From positions 124,001-188,000 of the forward strand of contig JALHMT010000007.1 of assembly GCA_022843905.1 (NCBI GenBank): a stretch of 64,000 nucleotides of DNA. The letters are read 5' to 3'. The translations under genes and the position numbers were made by a program. Shown piece after piece: positions 35,705 to 46,607 of the stretch. The notes under the pieces were generated by a model, which was given only the letters and a program-made list of their open reading frames with translations, was not told the origin of the DNA and searched no databases. Origin of the DNA: Rubrivivax sp. (GTDB lineage: Bacteria; Pseudomonadota; Gammaproteobacteria; Burkholderiales; Burkholderiaceae_C). Every line of letters begins with the position of its first letter. Positions within the stretch are counted from its first letter, which is position 1.

Positions 35705-36679
35705 ATGAGCAGCCTGATCGAACAAGCCGCCAAGCGGCTCGAACAACTGAGGCAAGCGGGCATCGAGATCCCCGAACTGCCCGAAGCCGCTGCCCCGCAG
35801 GCCAGGGCCTCCACCGCAGCGCCTTTCCTGCCCTCGGCAGCGCCGCCCGTTGCGCCCGACCGCGTCGAGTCCGAGCCGGTGTACATCTCGCGCAAGGTCG
35901 ATCTCGACCTCGAAGCGGTGGCTGCTGCCGGCATCATCGTGCCGACGGCGCCGCGCACGCGCATGGCCGACCAGTACCGCGTCATCAAGCGTCCGCTGAT
36001 CAGCAACGCCATCGGCAAGGGCCCCACGCCGGTCAAGAACGGCAACCTGATCATGGTCACCAGTGCCATGGCCGGCGAAGGCAAGAGCTTCACGTCGATC
36101 AACCTGGCGATGAGCATCGCCTCGGAGCTCGACCACACCGTGATGCTGGTCGACGCCGACGTGGCGCGACCCTCGGTGCTGCGGGTGCTGGGCCTGCCGC
36201 CCGGCCCGGGCCTGCTCGACGTGCTCGAGAACAAGGCCGAGATGGCCGACGTGCTGCTGCGCACCAACGTCGACAAGCTCACCATCCTGCCCAGCGGCAC
36301 GCCGCACCTGAAGGCCACCGAGCTGCTGGCCAGCGACGCCATGACGCGCCTGCTGGAGAACATGGCCACGCGCTACGCCGACCGCATCATCATCTTCGAC
36401 TCGCCGCCGCTGTTGCTGACTACGGAAAGCCGTGTGCTGGCCAGCCACGTCGGCCAGATCGTCATGGTGGTGCACGCCGGCCGCACGCTTCAGAGCGAAG
36501 TGCAGGAGGCGCTGGCGACCATCGAGAACTGCCCCGTCAAGATGATGGTGCTGAACAAGTCGCGCAGCGACACGTCCAGCTACGGCTATGGCTATGGTTA
36601 TGGCTACGGCTATGGCTACGGGTACGGCAACGGCGCTTACGGCCCAGACAATCGGCCGGCCGACTCCCGCCAGGAATGA
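35705..36679 (+). CDS. XrtA-associated tyrosine autokinase (BY-kinase)
   Basis: A 324-aa cytoplasmic ATPase/kinase. The Walker A' motif is SAMAGEGKSF (about residue 120), the A motif is VMLVDADVARPS and the B motif is IIIFDSPP. It is the stand-alone CpsD/Wzc-C type working with the chain-length protein before it. The C-terminus carries eight uninterrupted Tyr-Gly pairs plus one more Tyr, i.e. nine tyrosines that may be autophosphorylated; typical relatives have more irregular Tyr clusters. The tail is encoded by a 6-nt tandem repeat (see repeat feature), so its length could vary. Confidence 0.94.
   Translation: MSSLIEQAAKRLEQLRQAGIEIPELPEAAAPQARASTAAPFLPSAAPPVAPDRVESEPVYISRKVDLDLEAVAAAGIIVPTAPRTRMADQYRVIKRPLISNAIGKGPTPVKNGNLIMVTSAMAGEGKSFTSINLAMSIASELDHTVMLVDADVARPSVLRVLGLPPGPGLLDVLENKAEMADVLLRTNVDKLTILPSGTPHLKATELLASDAMTRLLENMATRYADRIIIFDSPPLLLTTESRVLASHVGQIVMVVHAGRTLQSEVQEALATIENCPVKMMVLNKSRSDTSSYGYGYGYGYGYGYGYGNGAYGPDNRPADSRQE
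36581..36628 (+). repeat. Hexanucleotide tandem repeat encoding the Tyr-Gly tail
   Basis: Eight copies of TAYGGN (TACGGC/TATGGC/TATGGT/TACGGG) in frame encode (Tyr-Gly)8. Unit changes of 6 nt would alter the number of phosphorylatable tyrosines without a frameshift. Confidence 0.9.
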
Positions 36680-36697
36680 GCTGGGCCCCGCCGCACG

Positions 36698-38209
36698 ATG
36701 ACTTCCCGCCGAGCGATTCCCCGGTGCCCCCTCGACCGCCCTGCGACGCTGGCCGCTGTCCTGGCGCTGCTGTTCTCGGGCGCGGCGCTGGCACAGCAGT
36801 CCACGGGTGAGCGCAGGTTGTCCGTCGTGCCGGTGTTCAGCGCGACCCAGACCTTCAGCAACAACGTCAACGCGTCGTCCACCGACAAGCAGTCGGAGTT
36901 CATCACCGAGCTGAGCCCCGGCGTGCGCATCAACAGCCGCAGCGGCCGCTTGCGCGGCTCGCTCGACTACAGCCTCAACGGGCTGGTCTACGCACGCGAT
37001 CAGGACCGCAATCAGATCCAGCATACCCTGGCGACGGCCTTCGTGGCCGATGTCATCGAGAACAACCTGCTGGTCGATGCCCGTGCCAGCATCTCGCAGC
37101 AGAGCATCTCGGCCTTCGGCGTGCAGTCGGTCGGTCCTGCCATCGTCAATTCGAACCGCACCGAGGTGCGCAGCTACAGCCTGTCGCCCATCCTGCGAGG
37201 GCGCATCGCCGGTGTCGCCGACGTGCAGGCTCGCCTGACCTACGCCGGCACCAGCAGCCAGGGCTCTGGCGTGGGCGACAGCTCCACGGTGGCTGCCGTC
37301 GTCGGCGTGTCCGGCGGACGTGGGCCGCTGGGCTGGAGCGTCAACGCCTCCGAACAAAGTTCGGACTACGAATCCGGCAGCAAGTCCAGCCAGGGCTCAC
37401 TGGTCGGCGGCCTGTCGTACGTGCCCGATGTCGACTGGCGGCTGAGCGCACGCCTGGGCCGCGAGTCGACCGACGTGCAGTCGGTCCAGCGCCAGGTCAG
37501 CACGACCTGGGGTGTCGGCGCCGAATGGTCGCCCTCGCCGCGCACGCAGGTCTCGTTCCAGAAGGACCGCCGCTACTTCGGCGACGGACACAGCATCCTG
37601 CTGCAGCACCGCATGGCGCGCTCGCTGTGGCGCTACAGCGACTCGCGTGACGCCTCGTCGGACATCACCGCCAACGGGGGCCAAAGCGTCGTGGCCCTGT
37701 ACGAAGCGATTTCGGCGCAACTGGCCCTGATCGAGCCCGATCCGGTGCGCCGCGACCTGCTCGTCCGCGCCTTCCTTTCCAGTTCGGGCGGCTTCCTCAA
37801 TTCCGGCGTGTCGGTGTCGCGCCGCCAGGATCTCTCCGGCACCTGGCAGGGTCTGCGCTCCAACGTCACCTTGTCCTTCTTCCGGTCCGACACCCGGCGC
37901 CTGGGAGTGGTCCTGCCGAACGGGGGCGACCTCTCCCGTACCGAACGTGTGCTGCAGAACGGCTTCGGCCTGACCATGGGCCATCGCCTGACGCCCACCA
38001 CCAATGCCATCTTCGGCGCCAACCTGCTGCGCACCCCCGACAGCGGGCCGCTGCCTGGCAATGATCAGAAATCCGTCAATTTCTCGCTGTCCAACCAGTT
38101 TGGACCGCGTACTTTCATCTCCTTGAGCTTGCGCCACGTCGTGTTCGACAGCATCGTTCAGCCTTACACCGAAACCGGCGCTTCCGCCTCACTCAGCTTG
38201 CAGTTCTGA
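36698..38209 (+). CDS. PEP-CTERM-system-associated outer-membrane beta-barrel protein
   Basis: A 503-aa exported protein with a signal peptide (TLAAVLALLFSGAALA, cleaved before QQSTGE). A long run of amphipathic beta-strands ends SLSLQF, an aromatic C-terminus typical of outer-membrane barrels. It corresponds to the conserved uncharacterised family seen between the tyrosine kinase and the AAA ATPase in exosortase loci. A role in passing polysaccharide or PEP-CTERM proteins through the outer membrane is inferred. It lies 18 nt after the kinase stop and 2 nt before the next start. Confidence 0.88.
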   Translation: MTSRRAIPRCPLDRPATLAAVLALLFSGAALAQQSTGERRLSVVPVFSATQTFSNNVNASSTDKQSEFITELSPGVRINSRSGRLRGSLDYSLNGLVYARDQDRNQIQHTLATAFVADVIENNLLVDARASISQQSISAFGVQSVGPAIVNSNRTEVRSYSLSPILRGRIAGVADVQARLTYAGTSSQGSGVGDSSTVAAVVGVSGGRGPLGWSVNASEQSSDYESGSKSSQGSLVGGLSYVPDVDWRLSARLGRESTDVQSVQRQVSTTWGVGAEWSPSPRTQVSFQKDRRYFGDGHSILLQHRMARSLWRYSDSRDASSDITANGGQSVVALYEAISAQLALIEPDPVRRDLLVRAFLSSSGGFLNSGVSVSRRQDLSGTWQGLRSNVTLSFFRSDTRRLGVVLPNGGDLSRTERVLQNGFGLTMGHRLTPTTNAIFGANLLRTPDSGPLPGNDQKSVNFSLSNQFGPRTFISLSLRHVVFDSIVQPYTETGASASLSLQF

Positions 38210-38211
38210 CC

Positions 38212-39309
38212 ATGTACGAAGCCTTCTACGGGTTGACCAGCAAGCCCTTCCAGCTCAACCCCGACCCCAACTTCTTCTTCGGAAGCAAGCAGCACCGCCG
38301 CGCCAAGGCCTACCTCGAGTACGGTGTCTCGCGCAACGAGGGCTTCATCGTCATCACCGGCGAGATCGGTGCCGGCAAGACCACGGTGCTGCGTTCGCTC
38401 ATCGAGGGCCTGAACGGCAGCAACGTCATCGCCGGTCACCTGGTCACCACCCAGCTCGGCGCCGAAGACACCTTGCGCATGGTCGGCGCGGCCTTCGGCT
38501 TCCGCGTCAAGGACGTGCCCAAGTCCGAGCTGCTGATCACGCTCGAAGCCTTCCTCATCAGCCAGACCAGCAAGGGCAAGCGCTGCCTGCTGGTGGTCGA
38601 CGAAGCGCAGAACCTCACGCCGCGCGCCGTCGAAGAGCTGCGCATGCTGTCGAACTTCCAGTTCGGCAACCAGGCCCTGCTGCAGAGCTTCCTGATCGGC
38701 CAGCCCGAGTTCCGCGAGATCCTGCAGCGGCCCGAGATGGAGCAGTTCCGCCAGCGTGTGGCGGCCACCTGCCACATCGGCCCGCTCGATCAGGAAGAGA
38801 CCCAGCACTACATCCAGCACCGCCTGAAGTGCGCTGGTGCGAACGGCAAGCCGGTCTTCGGGCCCGGCGCCTTCGATGCCATCTTCAAGGCCAGTGGCGG
38901 CATTCCCCGCCGCATCAATTCGGTGTGCGACCGCCTGCTGCTGCTGGGCTTCCTGGCCAATCGCATCGACCTCACGGTCGACGACGTCAATGAAGTCACG
39001 CGCGAGATGGCGCAGGAATCCGAAGTGCCCAACCGCCCGGTGATCGCGGCGGCTGCGCGTCCCTCGGGCGACGCCGTGGCCACGCTGACCGAAGTCGACG
39101 TCGACCTCAGCCGCATCAAGCTCGACCCTGCCGATGCCGAGGCCGCCTCCAAGCAACTGGCGGCCCTGGCGGCCGACCAGCGCGGCGACCAGCTCCAGCG
39201 GCTCGAACGCAGCCTGCTGCGCCTGGAGCGCATCAACCTGCAGACGCTGTCGACCCTGCAGAAGCTGGTCAACGCCGTCGGCCGCGTCCCCGACGAACCC
39301 CAGAAATGA
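38212..39309 (+). CDS. XrtA/PEP-CTERM-associated AAA ATPase (ExeA/GspA-like)
   Basis: A 365-aa ATPase beginning MYEAFYGLTSKPFQLNPDP, as in ExeA-type proteins. Walker A is GEIGAGKTT, Walker B is LLVVDEAQNL, and arginine-containing sensor motifs follow. The C-terminal about 70 residues are a charged, coiled-coil-like extension. The family is constant in exosortase A loci; its function is not settled, but assembly or placement of the secretion apparatus is the usual suggestion. Its stop overlaps the wecB start (ATGA). Confidence 0.93.
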   Translation: MYEAFYGLTSKPFQLNPDPNFFFGSKQHRRAKAYLEYGVSRNEGFIVITGEIGAGKTTVLRSLIEGLNGSNVIAGHLVTTQLGAEDTLRMVGAAFGFRVKDVPKSELLITLEAFLISQTSKGKRCLLVVDEAQNLTPRAVEELRMLSNFQFGNQALLQSFLIGQPEFREILQRPEMEQFRQRVAATCHIGPLDQEETQHYIQHRLKCAGANGKPVFGPGAFDAIFKASGGIPRRINSVCDRLLLLGFLANRIDLTVDDVNEVTREMAQESEVPNRPVIAAAARPSGDAVATLTEVDVDLSRIKLDPADAEAASKQLAALAADQRGDQLQRLERSLLRLERINLQTLSTLQKLVNAVGRVPDEPQK

Positions 39310-40469
39310 ACGCTCCCACGAACGATTCACTGGCCGGGCCGGTGATGTGCGTCGTGGGCGCGCGGCCCAACTTCATGAAGATGGCGCCCATCCTGCGGGC
39401 GCTGGCGGCCCACCAGCCGCCGCTGCCGGCCTTGCTGGTGCACACCGGCCAGCACTACGACCAGGCCATGAGCGACCGCCTGTTCACCGACCTGCGCCTG
39501 CCGCGGCCCGACATCAATCTCGAGGTGGGCTCGGGCTCGCACGCCGTGCAGACCGCCGAGGTCATGAAACGATTCGAGCCCGCGCTCGACGAACACAAGC
39601 CCAGCTGCGTGGTGGTGGTCGGCGACGTCAACTCCACGCTGGCCTGCACCCTGGTGGCCGTGAAGAAGAACGTGCCCGTGGTGCATGTCGAAGCCGGCCT
39701 GCGCAGCTACGACCGCAAGATGCCCGAAGAGATCAACCGCGTGCTCACCGACCAGGTGGCCGACCGTCTCTACACCACCGAACGCAGCGCGGCCGACAAC
39801 CTGCTGCGCGAAGGCGTGCACGCCTCGCGCGTGTGCTTCACCGGCAACGTGATGATCGACTCGCTGCTGGCCGCCCGCGAAGTGGCGCGTCCTGCTGCCG
39901 ACACCCTGGTGCTGCACGGCGCCGATCCGGCCTTGCTCACGGGCCTGCGCGGCTACGGCGTGGTCACCATGCACCGGCCCTCCAACGTCGATGATCCCGC
40001 CACGCTGGGCAAGCTGCTCCAGGTGCTGGCCGAGGTCGCCGTCGACCTGCCGCTGGTCTTCGCCCTGCACCCGCGCACGCGCGCCAACATCGACCGCTTC
40101 GGCCTGGCCGGCCTGCTCGACCCTTCGCGCATGGCCATCCTGCCGCCGCAGGGCTACCTGGAAATGGTGGGCCTGATGTCGGGCGCCACGCTGGTGCTCA
40201 CCGACTCCGGCGGCCTGCAGGAAGAGACCACCGCCCTGGGCGTGCCCTGCCTGACGATGCGCGAGAACACCGAGCGCCCCATCACCGTGGAGCAAGGCAC
40301 CAACACCATGGTCGGGCGCGACCGCAACGCCATCCTGCAAGGCGTGGCCGACATCCTGGCCGGCCGCGGCAAGCGCGGCCGCGTGCCCGAGTACTGGGAC
40401 GGCCATGCCGCCGAGCGCATCGCCGCAGACCTCTGGACCTGGCTGCGTGCCGACCCCCGACCCGAGTGA
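39306..40469 (+). CDS. wecB: UDP-N-acetylglucosamine 2-epimerase (non-hydrolysing)
   Basis: A 387-aa cytoplasmic enzyme interconverting UDP-GlcNAc and UDP-ManNAc. Family motifs are VVGARPNFMKMAPI, HTGQHYD, HVEAGLRSYD, TDSGGLQEE and RENTERP. UDP-ManNAc can be oxidised by the nucleotide-sugar dehydrogenase at 45327 to UDP-ManNAcA, so the EPS may contain a uronic acid of this type (inference). It overlaps the ATPase gene by 4 nt. Confidence 0.96.
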   Translation: MNAPTNDSLAGPVMCVVGARPNFMKMAPILRALAAHQPPLPALLVHTGQHYDQAMSDRLFTDLRLPRPDINLEVGSGSHAVQTAEVMKRFEPALDEHKPSCVVVVGDVNSTLACTLVAVKKNVPVVHVEAGLRSYDRKMPEEINRVLTDQVADRLYTTERSAADNLLREGVHASRVCFTGNVMIDSLLAAREVARPAADTLVLHGADPALLTGLRGYGVVTMHRPSNVDDPATLGKLLQVLAEVAVDLPLVFALHPRTRANIDRFGLAGLLDPSRMAILPPQGYLEMVGLMSGATLVLTDSGGLQEETTALGVPCLTMRENTERPITVEQGTNTMVGRDRNAILQGVADILAGRGKRGRVPEYWDGHAAERIAADLWTWLRADPRPE

Positions 40470-40475
40470 CATGAC

Positions 40476-41354
40476 ATGCTGGCCCCGCCCATCACCAACG
40501 CGTTGACCATCGACGTCGAGGACTACTTCCAGGTCTCGGCCTTCGCCCCCTACATCAAGCGCAGCGACTGGGACTCGCGCGAGTGCCGTGTCGAGCGCAA
40601 CATCGAGCGCATCCTGGCGATGCTGGCCGAACGCGACGTCAAGGCCACCTTCTTCACGCTGGGCTGGATCGCCGAGCGCTACCCGCAGATGGTGCGCCAG
40701 ATCGTCGACCAGGGCCATGAACTGGCCAGCCACGGCTACGGCCACGAGCGCGCCAGCGACCTCAGCCGCGAGGCCTTCCGCAGCGACGTCGATCGCGCCA
40801 AGAAGATCCTCGAAGACCTCGCCGGCAAGCCCGTTCAAGGCTACCGCGCACCCAGTTTTTCCATCGGCACCGGCAACCTCTGGGCCTTCGACTCGCTGGC
40901 CCAGGCCGGCTACCGCTACAGCTCGAGCATCTACCCCATCGCGCACGACCACTACGGCATGCCCGACTCGCCGCGCTTCGCCTACCGCGTAGGCACCGGC
41001 CTGCTCGAGATCCCCGTCACCACGCTGCGCCTGATGAACCGCAACATGCCTTCCAGCGGCGGCGGCTACTTCAGGCTGCTGCCGTACTCGGTCACACGCT
41101 GGATGCTGCGCCGCGTGAACCAGCACGATCGCGAGGCTGCCATCTTCTACTTCCATCCCTGGGAGATCGACGCCGGCCAGCCGCGCATCGACGGCATCGA
41201 CGCGCGCACCCGCTTCCGGCACTACGTGAACATTCACCGCATGGAGTCCAAGCTGCGCCAGCTGCTGGCCGACTTCCGCTGGGGCCGGATGGATGACATT
41301 TTTCTCGACAGGTCCGCAGCCGCCTCTGCGCCTGTGGCCCGAAGTGCGGTCTGA
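40476..41354 (+). CDS. XrtA-associated polysaccharide deacetylase
   Basis: A 292-aa NodB-fold deacetylase. The conserved Asp pair is in TIDVEDYF, the metal histidines in ASHGYGHE, RAPSFSIG is present, and the C-terminal His region is FYFHPWEID. Members of this branch lie in exosortase loci and remove N-acetyl groups from the polysaccharide or its precursors. An alternative in-frame-shifted ATG at 40471 is not in this frame. It is followed directly by the FemAB gene (TGA then TTG). Confidence 0.94.
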   Translation: MLAPPITNALTIDVEDYFQVSAFAPYIKRSDWDSRECRVERNIERILAMLAERDVKATFFTLGWIAERYPQMVRQIVDQGHELASHGYGHERASDLSREAFRSDVDRAKKILEDLAGKPVQGYRAPSFSIGTGNLWAFDSLAQAGYRYSSSIYPIAHDHYGMPDSPRFAYRVGTGLLEIPVTTLRLMNRNMPSSGGGYFRLLPYSVTRWMLRRVNQHDREAAIFYFHPWEIDAGQPRIDGIDARTRFRHYVNIHRMESKLRQLLADFRWGRMDDIFLDRSAAASAPVARSAV

Positions 41355-42401
41355 TTGCGCCCCGTGCACCAGATCAAGCGTCTGTCCCCCGAAGACGCCC
41401 GCGACAACGCGTCGTGGGATGCCTTCGTCATGGCCTGCCCGCAGGCCACCTTCTTCCACCGCGCCGGCTGGCAGCGCGTGCTGCGCCGTGTCTTCAGGCA
41501 CGACACCTACTTCCTCTATGCCGAGATCGACGGCCGCATCGAAGGCGTGCTGCCGCTGGCCCACGTCAGCAGCCTGCTCTTCGGCAATTCGCTGAGCAGC
41601 CTGCCCTTTGCCGTCTACGGCGGCGTGGCAGCACTCAACGACGAGGCCGCCGCAGCGCTCGAACAGGAAGCGCAGCAGCTGGCCCGCCGCCTGGGCGTCG
41701 ACCACCTCGAGCTGCGTCACGTCACCGCGCGCCATGACGACTGGCCGGTGCAGGACCTCTACGTCACCTTCCGCAAGGAAATCCTGCCCGACGAAGAGGC
41801 CAACATGCTGGCCATTCCGCGCAAGCAGCGCGCCATGGTGCGCAAGGGCATCAAGAACGGGCTGAAGGCCGAGTTCGACACCGGCGTCGACCGCTTCTTC
41901 GCGCTGTATTCCGACAACGTGCACCGTCACGGCACGCCGGCCATGCCCAGGCGCTGGTTCCAGGCGCTGCGCGACGAGTTCGGCCGTGACTGCGACGTGC
42001 TCACCGTCACCGACGCCGACGGCCGCATCCTGTCCACCGTGCTGAGCTTCTACTTCCGGGACGAGGTCATGCCCTATTACGCCGGCGACGACGAAGCCGC
42101 GCGCGACCTCGCCGCCAACGACTTCAAGTACTGGGAGCTGATGCGCCGCTCCTGCGCGCGCGGCCTGAAGGTCTTCGACTACGGGCGCAGCAAGCAGGGC
42201 ACGGGTCCGTATGCCTTCAAGAAGAACTGGGGCTTCGAGCCCACGCCGCTGCGCTACGAGTACCGCCTGTACAAGCGCGAGAGCGTGCCGCAGAACAACC
42301 CCAACAACGCCAAGTACAAGCTGCTGATCGAGACCTGGCGCCGCATGCCGCTGTCGATGGCCAACTGGCTGGGGCCCTTCGTGGTCCGCAGCCTGGGTTG
42401 A
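41355..42401 (+). CDS. XrtA/PEP-CTERM-associated FemAB-like acyltransferase
   Basis: A 348-aa protein of the GNAT-related FemAB fold (ATFFHRAGWQRVLRRVF, LAIPRKQRAMVRKGIKNGL, FDYGRSKQGTGPYAFKKNWG). FemAB enzymes use aminoacyl-tRNA to add amino acids; the exosortase-associated branch may modify the polysaccharide or the sorted protein. Its true acceptor is unknown. The frame opens with TTG at 41355 right after the deacetylase stop; GTG at 41364 is an equally possible start. Confidence 0.92.
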   Translation: MRPVHQIKRLSPEDARDNASWDAFVMACPQATFFHRAGWQRVLRRVFRHDTYFLYAEIDGRIEGVLPLAHVSSLLFGNSLSSLPFAVYGGVAALNDEAAAALEQEAQQLARRLGVDHLELRHVTARHDDWPVQDLYVTFRKEILPDEEANMLAIPRKQRAMVRKGIKNGLKAEFDTGVDRFFALYSDNVHRHGTPAMPRRWFQALRDEFGRDCDVLTVTDADGRILSTVLSFYFRDEVMPYYAGDDEAARDLAANDFKYWELMRRSCARGLKVFDYGRSKQGTGPYAFKKNWGFEPTPLRYEYRLYKRESVPQNNPNNAKYKLLIETWRRMPLSMANWLGPFVVRSLG

Positions 42402-42415
42402 AAGAGCGCAGACGC

Positions 42416-43633
42416 ATGGCCAACCTGCTGTACCTCGTGCACCGGCTGCCCTACCCGCCCAACAAGGGAGACAAGGTGCGCTCGTACCACCTGCTGCGGC
42501 ACCTGGTGTCGCAGCACCGCGTATTCCTGGGCACCTTCATCGACGATCCCGAAGACGAGGTGCACGTCGACACCCTGCGCGCCATGTGTGCCGGCCTGCA
42601 CGTGGCGCAACTGCACCCGCGGCGCGCGCGCATCGCCAGCCTGGCGGGCCTGCTCGACGGGCAGGCGCTCACCTTGCACTACTACCGCGATGCCGGCCTG
42701 CGCCGCTGGGTCGACCAGGTGCTGGCCACCGAACAGATCGACGCCGCCGTCGTCTTCTCGTCGTCGATGGCGCAATACGCCGAAGGCCGCGAAGGCCTGC
42801 CCATGCTGGTCGACTTCGTCGACGTCGACTCGGCCAAGTGGACCGAATACGCCCACAAGCACGCCTGGCCCATGTCCTGGCTCTATCGGCGCGAAGGCGA
42901 GCAGCTGCTGGCCTATGAACGTTCCGTGGCGCTGCAGTCGCGCCGGTCCTTCTTCGTCACCGAGAAGGAAACCGCACTCTTCCGCCGCCTGGCGCCCGAC
43001 TGCGCGCCGCTGATCGAGCCCATGAGCAACGGCGTCGACGCCGACTACTTCGCCCCCCGGCCCGACCGGGCCTCGCCCTTCGCCGAAGGGGAGCTGCCCA
43101 TTGTCTTCACCGGCGCCATGGACTACTGGCCCAACGTCGACGCCGTGACCTGGTTCGTGCAGGACATGCTGCCGGCGCTGCGCCGGCAGTGGCCGGCGGC
43201 GCGCTTCCACATCGTCGGCCGCAGCCCGACGGCCGCCGTGCGCGCGCTGGCCGGCGAACACGTTGCCGTCACCGGCACCGTGCCCGACGTGCGGCCCTAC
43301 CTGCAGCACGCCGCCGTGGTGGTGGCGCCGCTGCGCCTGGCGCGCGGCATCCAGAACAAGATCCTCGAAGCGATGGCCAGCGCGCGCCCGGTGGTGGCCT
43401 CGCGCACCTGCGCCGAACCGCTGGACGCCGAACTCGGCCGCGACCTGCTGCCCGCCGACGACGCCGCCGACTTCGTCGCGCGCATCGCCGAGCTGCTGCA
43501 GGCGCCCGAGCGCGCCGCCGAGATCGGCCGCGCCGGCAGGCGCCGCGTGGTCAAGACCTACAGCTGGGAGGCCCATCTGTCGGCCTTCGAGCAGCACCTG
43601 GCGCCGACGCGCGCCGCGGAGGCACTGGCATGA
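42416..43633 (+). CDS. XrtA-associated glycosyltransferase, GT4 type (Stp1-like)
   Basis: A 405-aa glycosyltransferase of the GT-B fold. It begins MANLLYLVHRLPYPPNKGDKV, a signature of the TIGR03087-type sugar transferase of exosortase loci. The C-terminal nucleotide-sugar domain has GAMDYWPNVDAV and RGIQNKILEAMASARPVV. The start at 42416 is preferred over TTG at 42398, which precedes it in frame. Its stop overlaps the xrtA start (ATGA). The donor and acceptor sugars are not readable. Confidence 0.92.
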   Translation: MANLLYLVHRLPYPPNKGDKVRSYHLLRHLVSQHRVFLGTFIDDPEDEVHVDTLRAMCAGLHVAQLHPRRARIASLAGLLDGQALTLHYYRDAGLRRWVDQVLATEQIDAAVVFSSSMAQYAEGREGLPMLVDFVDVDSAKWTEYAHKHAWPMSWLYRREGEQLLAYERSVALQSRRSFFVTEKETALFRRLAPDCAPLIEPMSNGVDADYFAPRPDRASPFAEGELPIVFTGAMDYWPNVDAVTWFVQDMLPALRRQWPAARFHIVGRSPTAAVRALAGEHVAVTGTVPDVRPYLQHAAVVVAPLRLARGIQNKILEAMASARPVVASRTCAEPLDAELGRDLLPADDAADFVARIAELLQAPERAAEIGRAGRRRVVKTYSWEAHLSAFEQHLAPTRAAEALA

Positions 43634-45282
43634 ACGGTACGGCGAGTGAAGGCGCGAGCGGTGCCGCAGGCACGGGTGCCGTCCCGGGCGGCGGCAGCGG
43701 CGCCGTGAGCGTGGCCGTCAAGCCGCTGGAGCGCTGGCGCAACGCGCTGCTGGCGCTGGGCTTGCTGGTCATCGGCATCCTGCTGCTGTACCGCGAGACG
43801 GCCGTCGTGATGGTGGGCATCTGGTCCAACTCCGAGACCTTCGCGCACGCCTTCCTGGTGCCGCCCATCTCGCTGTGGCTGATGTGGCGCCGCCGCGAGC
43901 TGCTGGCGCAGATGACGCCGCGGCCCGCGCCCTGGCTGCTGCTGGCCCTGGCGGCGGTCAGCGCCGCATGGATGGCCGGCGACCTGGTCGTGGTCAATGC
44001 GGTGACGCACCTCGCCCTGGTGCTCATGATCATCCTGGCCGTGCCGGCCGTGCTGGGCCTGGCCGTCGCCCGCGAGATCGCCTTTCCGCTTGGCTTCCTG
44101 CTGTTCTCGGTGCCCATCGGCGAATTCCTGCTGCCTGCGCTGATGGAAGCCACGGCCGACTTCACGGTGGCCGCGCTGTCGCTGTCCGGCATCCCCGTCT
44201 ACCGCGAAGGCCTGCAGTTCATCATTCCCTCGGGCGCGTGGTCGGTGGTCGAGGCCTGCAGCGGCGTGCGCTACCTGATCGCCTCGCTGATGGTGGGCAC
44301 GCTGTTCGCGTACCTCAACTACCGCTCGATGACGCGGCGCTGGATCTTCGTCGGCATCTCCATCCTGGTGCCCATCCTGGCCAACTGGCTGCGTGCCTAC
44401 ATGATCGTCATGCTGGGCCACCTGTCCAACAACACCATCGCCGTCGGCGTCGACCACCTGATCTACGGCTGGGTCTTCTTCGGCGTGGTGATCATGCTGA
44501 TGTTCATGATCGGCTCGCGCTGGAGCGAGCCCGACGAAGATCTGGGTGCCGACTCGGCACCTGTCCGCCGCGTGGCCAGCCAGGCCGCCGCCGCCCGTCC
44601 GGTGGCCGCCGCGTCGTTGTGGGGCGTGGCCCTGCTGGGCCTGGCCGTGGCCGCCCTGGCGCCGGCCGGCGTGTGGGCCATGGCGCGTGACGCCGCCAAC
44701 GCAGCGGCCCCGCGCCTGGCGCTGCCCGGCTCGCTGGAAGGCGGCTGGACGATCTCCGACCAGCGCCTCACCTCCTGGAAGCCCATCTTTGCCAACCCGA
44801 GCGCGATGGTGCAGCACAGCTACAGCGGCGCAGCCGGCGCGGTCGGCGTGCAGGTGGCCTACTACCGCGCGCAGACCCACGACAGCAAGCTGGTCACCTC
44901 CGAGAACTCGCTCATCGACGGCGAGGGCAAGGGCCTGAACCAGCTCGGCACCGAAGTGCGCCAGGTCCCGCTGGGTGGCCAGCCGGTCAGCGTGCGCATC
45001 AGCCAGCTCCAGTCGCCGCCGTCGATCGCACAGATCGCGCGGCCGCGCATCGCCGTGTGGCAGTTCTTCTGGGTCGACGGCCGGCTCACCGCCAGCAACA
45101 TCGAAGCCAAGCTCATCACCGCGCAGTCGCGCCTGGCGGGCCGCGGCGACGACGGTGCATCGCTGGTCTTCTTCGCCGTCGACGAAGACCCCGAGAAGGC
45201 CAACCGTCGCGTCGCCGACTTCGTGCAGGCCCATGGCCGGCAGATCGCCGACAGCCTGCGCAGCACGCGCGACAGCCGCTGA
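43630..45282 (+). CDS. xrtA: Exosortase A fused to an EpsI domain
   Basis: A 550-aa inner-membrane protein. Residues about 35-300 form the exosortase: eight or so membrane helices with the catalytic Cys210 (VVEACSGVRYL), Arg255 (NWLRAYMIV) and His276 (GVDHLIYGW). This is the transpeptidase-like active site that cuts PEP-CTERM signals. Residues about 330-550 form an EpsI (DUF3485) periplasmic domain, often fused in XrtA. The enzyme would process the PEP-CTERM proteins at 5488, 30988, 57045 and elsewhere. The N-terminal 28 residues are Gly/Ala-rich and of unknown role. Confidence 0.96.
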   Translation: MNGTASEGASGAAGTGAVPGGGSGAVSVAVKPLERWRNALLALGLLVIGILLLYRETAVVMVGIWSNSETFAHAFLVPPISLWLMWRRRELLAQMTPRPAPWLLLALAAVSAAWMAGDLVVVNAVTHLALVLMIILAVPAVLGLAVAREIAFPLGFLLFSVPIGEFLLPALMEATADFTVAALSLSGIPVYREGLQFIIPSGAWSVVEACSGVRYLIASLMVGTLFAYLNYRSMTRRWIFVGISILVPILANWLRAYMIVMLGHLSNNTIAVGVDHLIYGWVFFGVVIMLMFMIGSRWSEPDEDLGADSAPVRRVASQAAAARPVAAASLWGVALLGLAVAALAPAGVWAMARDAANAAAPRLALPGSLEGGWTISDQRLTSWKPIFANPSAMVQHSYSGAAGAVGVQVAYYRAQTHDSKLVTSENSLIDGEGKGLNQLGTEVRQVPLGGQPVSVRISQLQSPPSIAQIARPRIAVWQFFWVDGRLTASNIEAKLITAQSRLAGRGDDGASLVFFAVDEDPEKANRRVADFVQAHGRQIADSLRSTRDSR

Positions 45283-45326
45283 AGCACGCGGCACAGATCC
45301 AAAGCATCGTTGAAGGAATGGCAGAG

Positions 45327-46607
<1,281 letters not shown>

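Noticed and set aside
34096..36369. 757-codon minus-strand open frame
   Set aside because: It is antisense to the chain-length determinant and tyrosine kinase and has no recognisable domain.
36581..36628. Short tandem repeat as a CRISPR-like array
   Set aside because: The units are 6 nt without spacers and lie in frame within a kinase gene.
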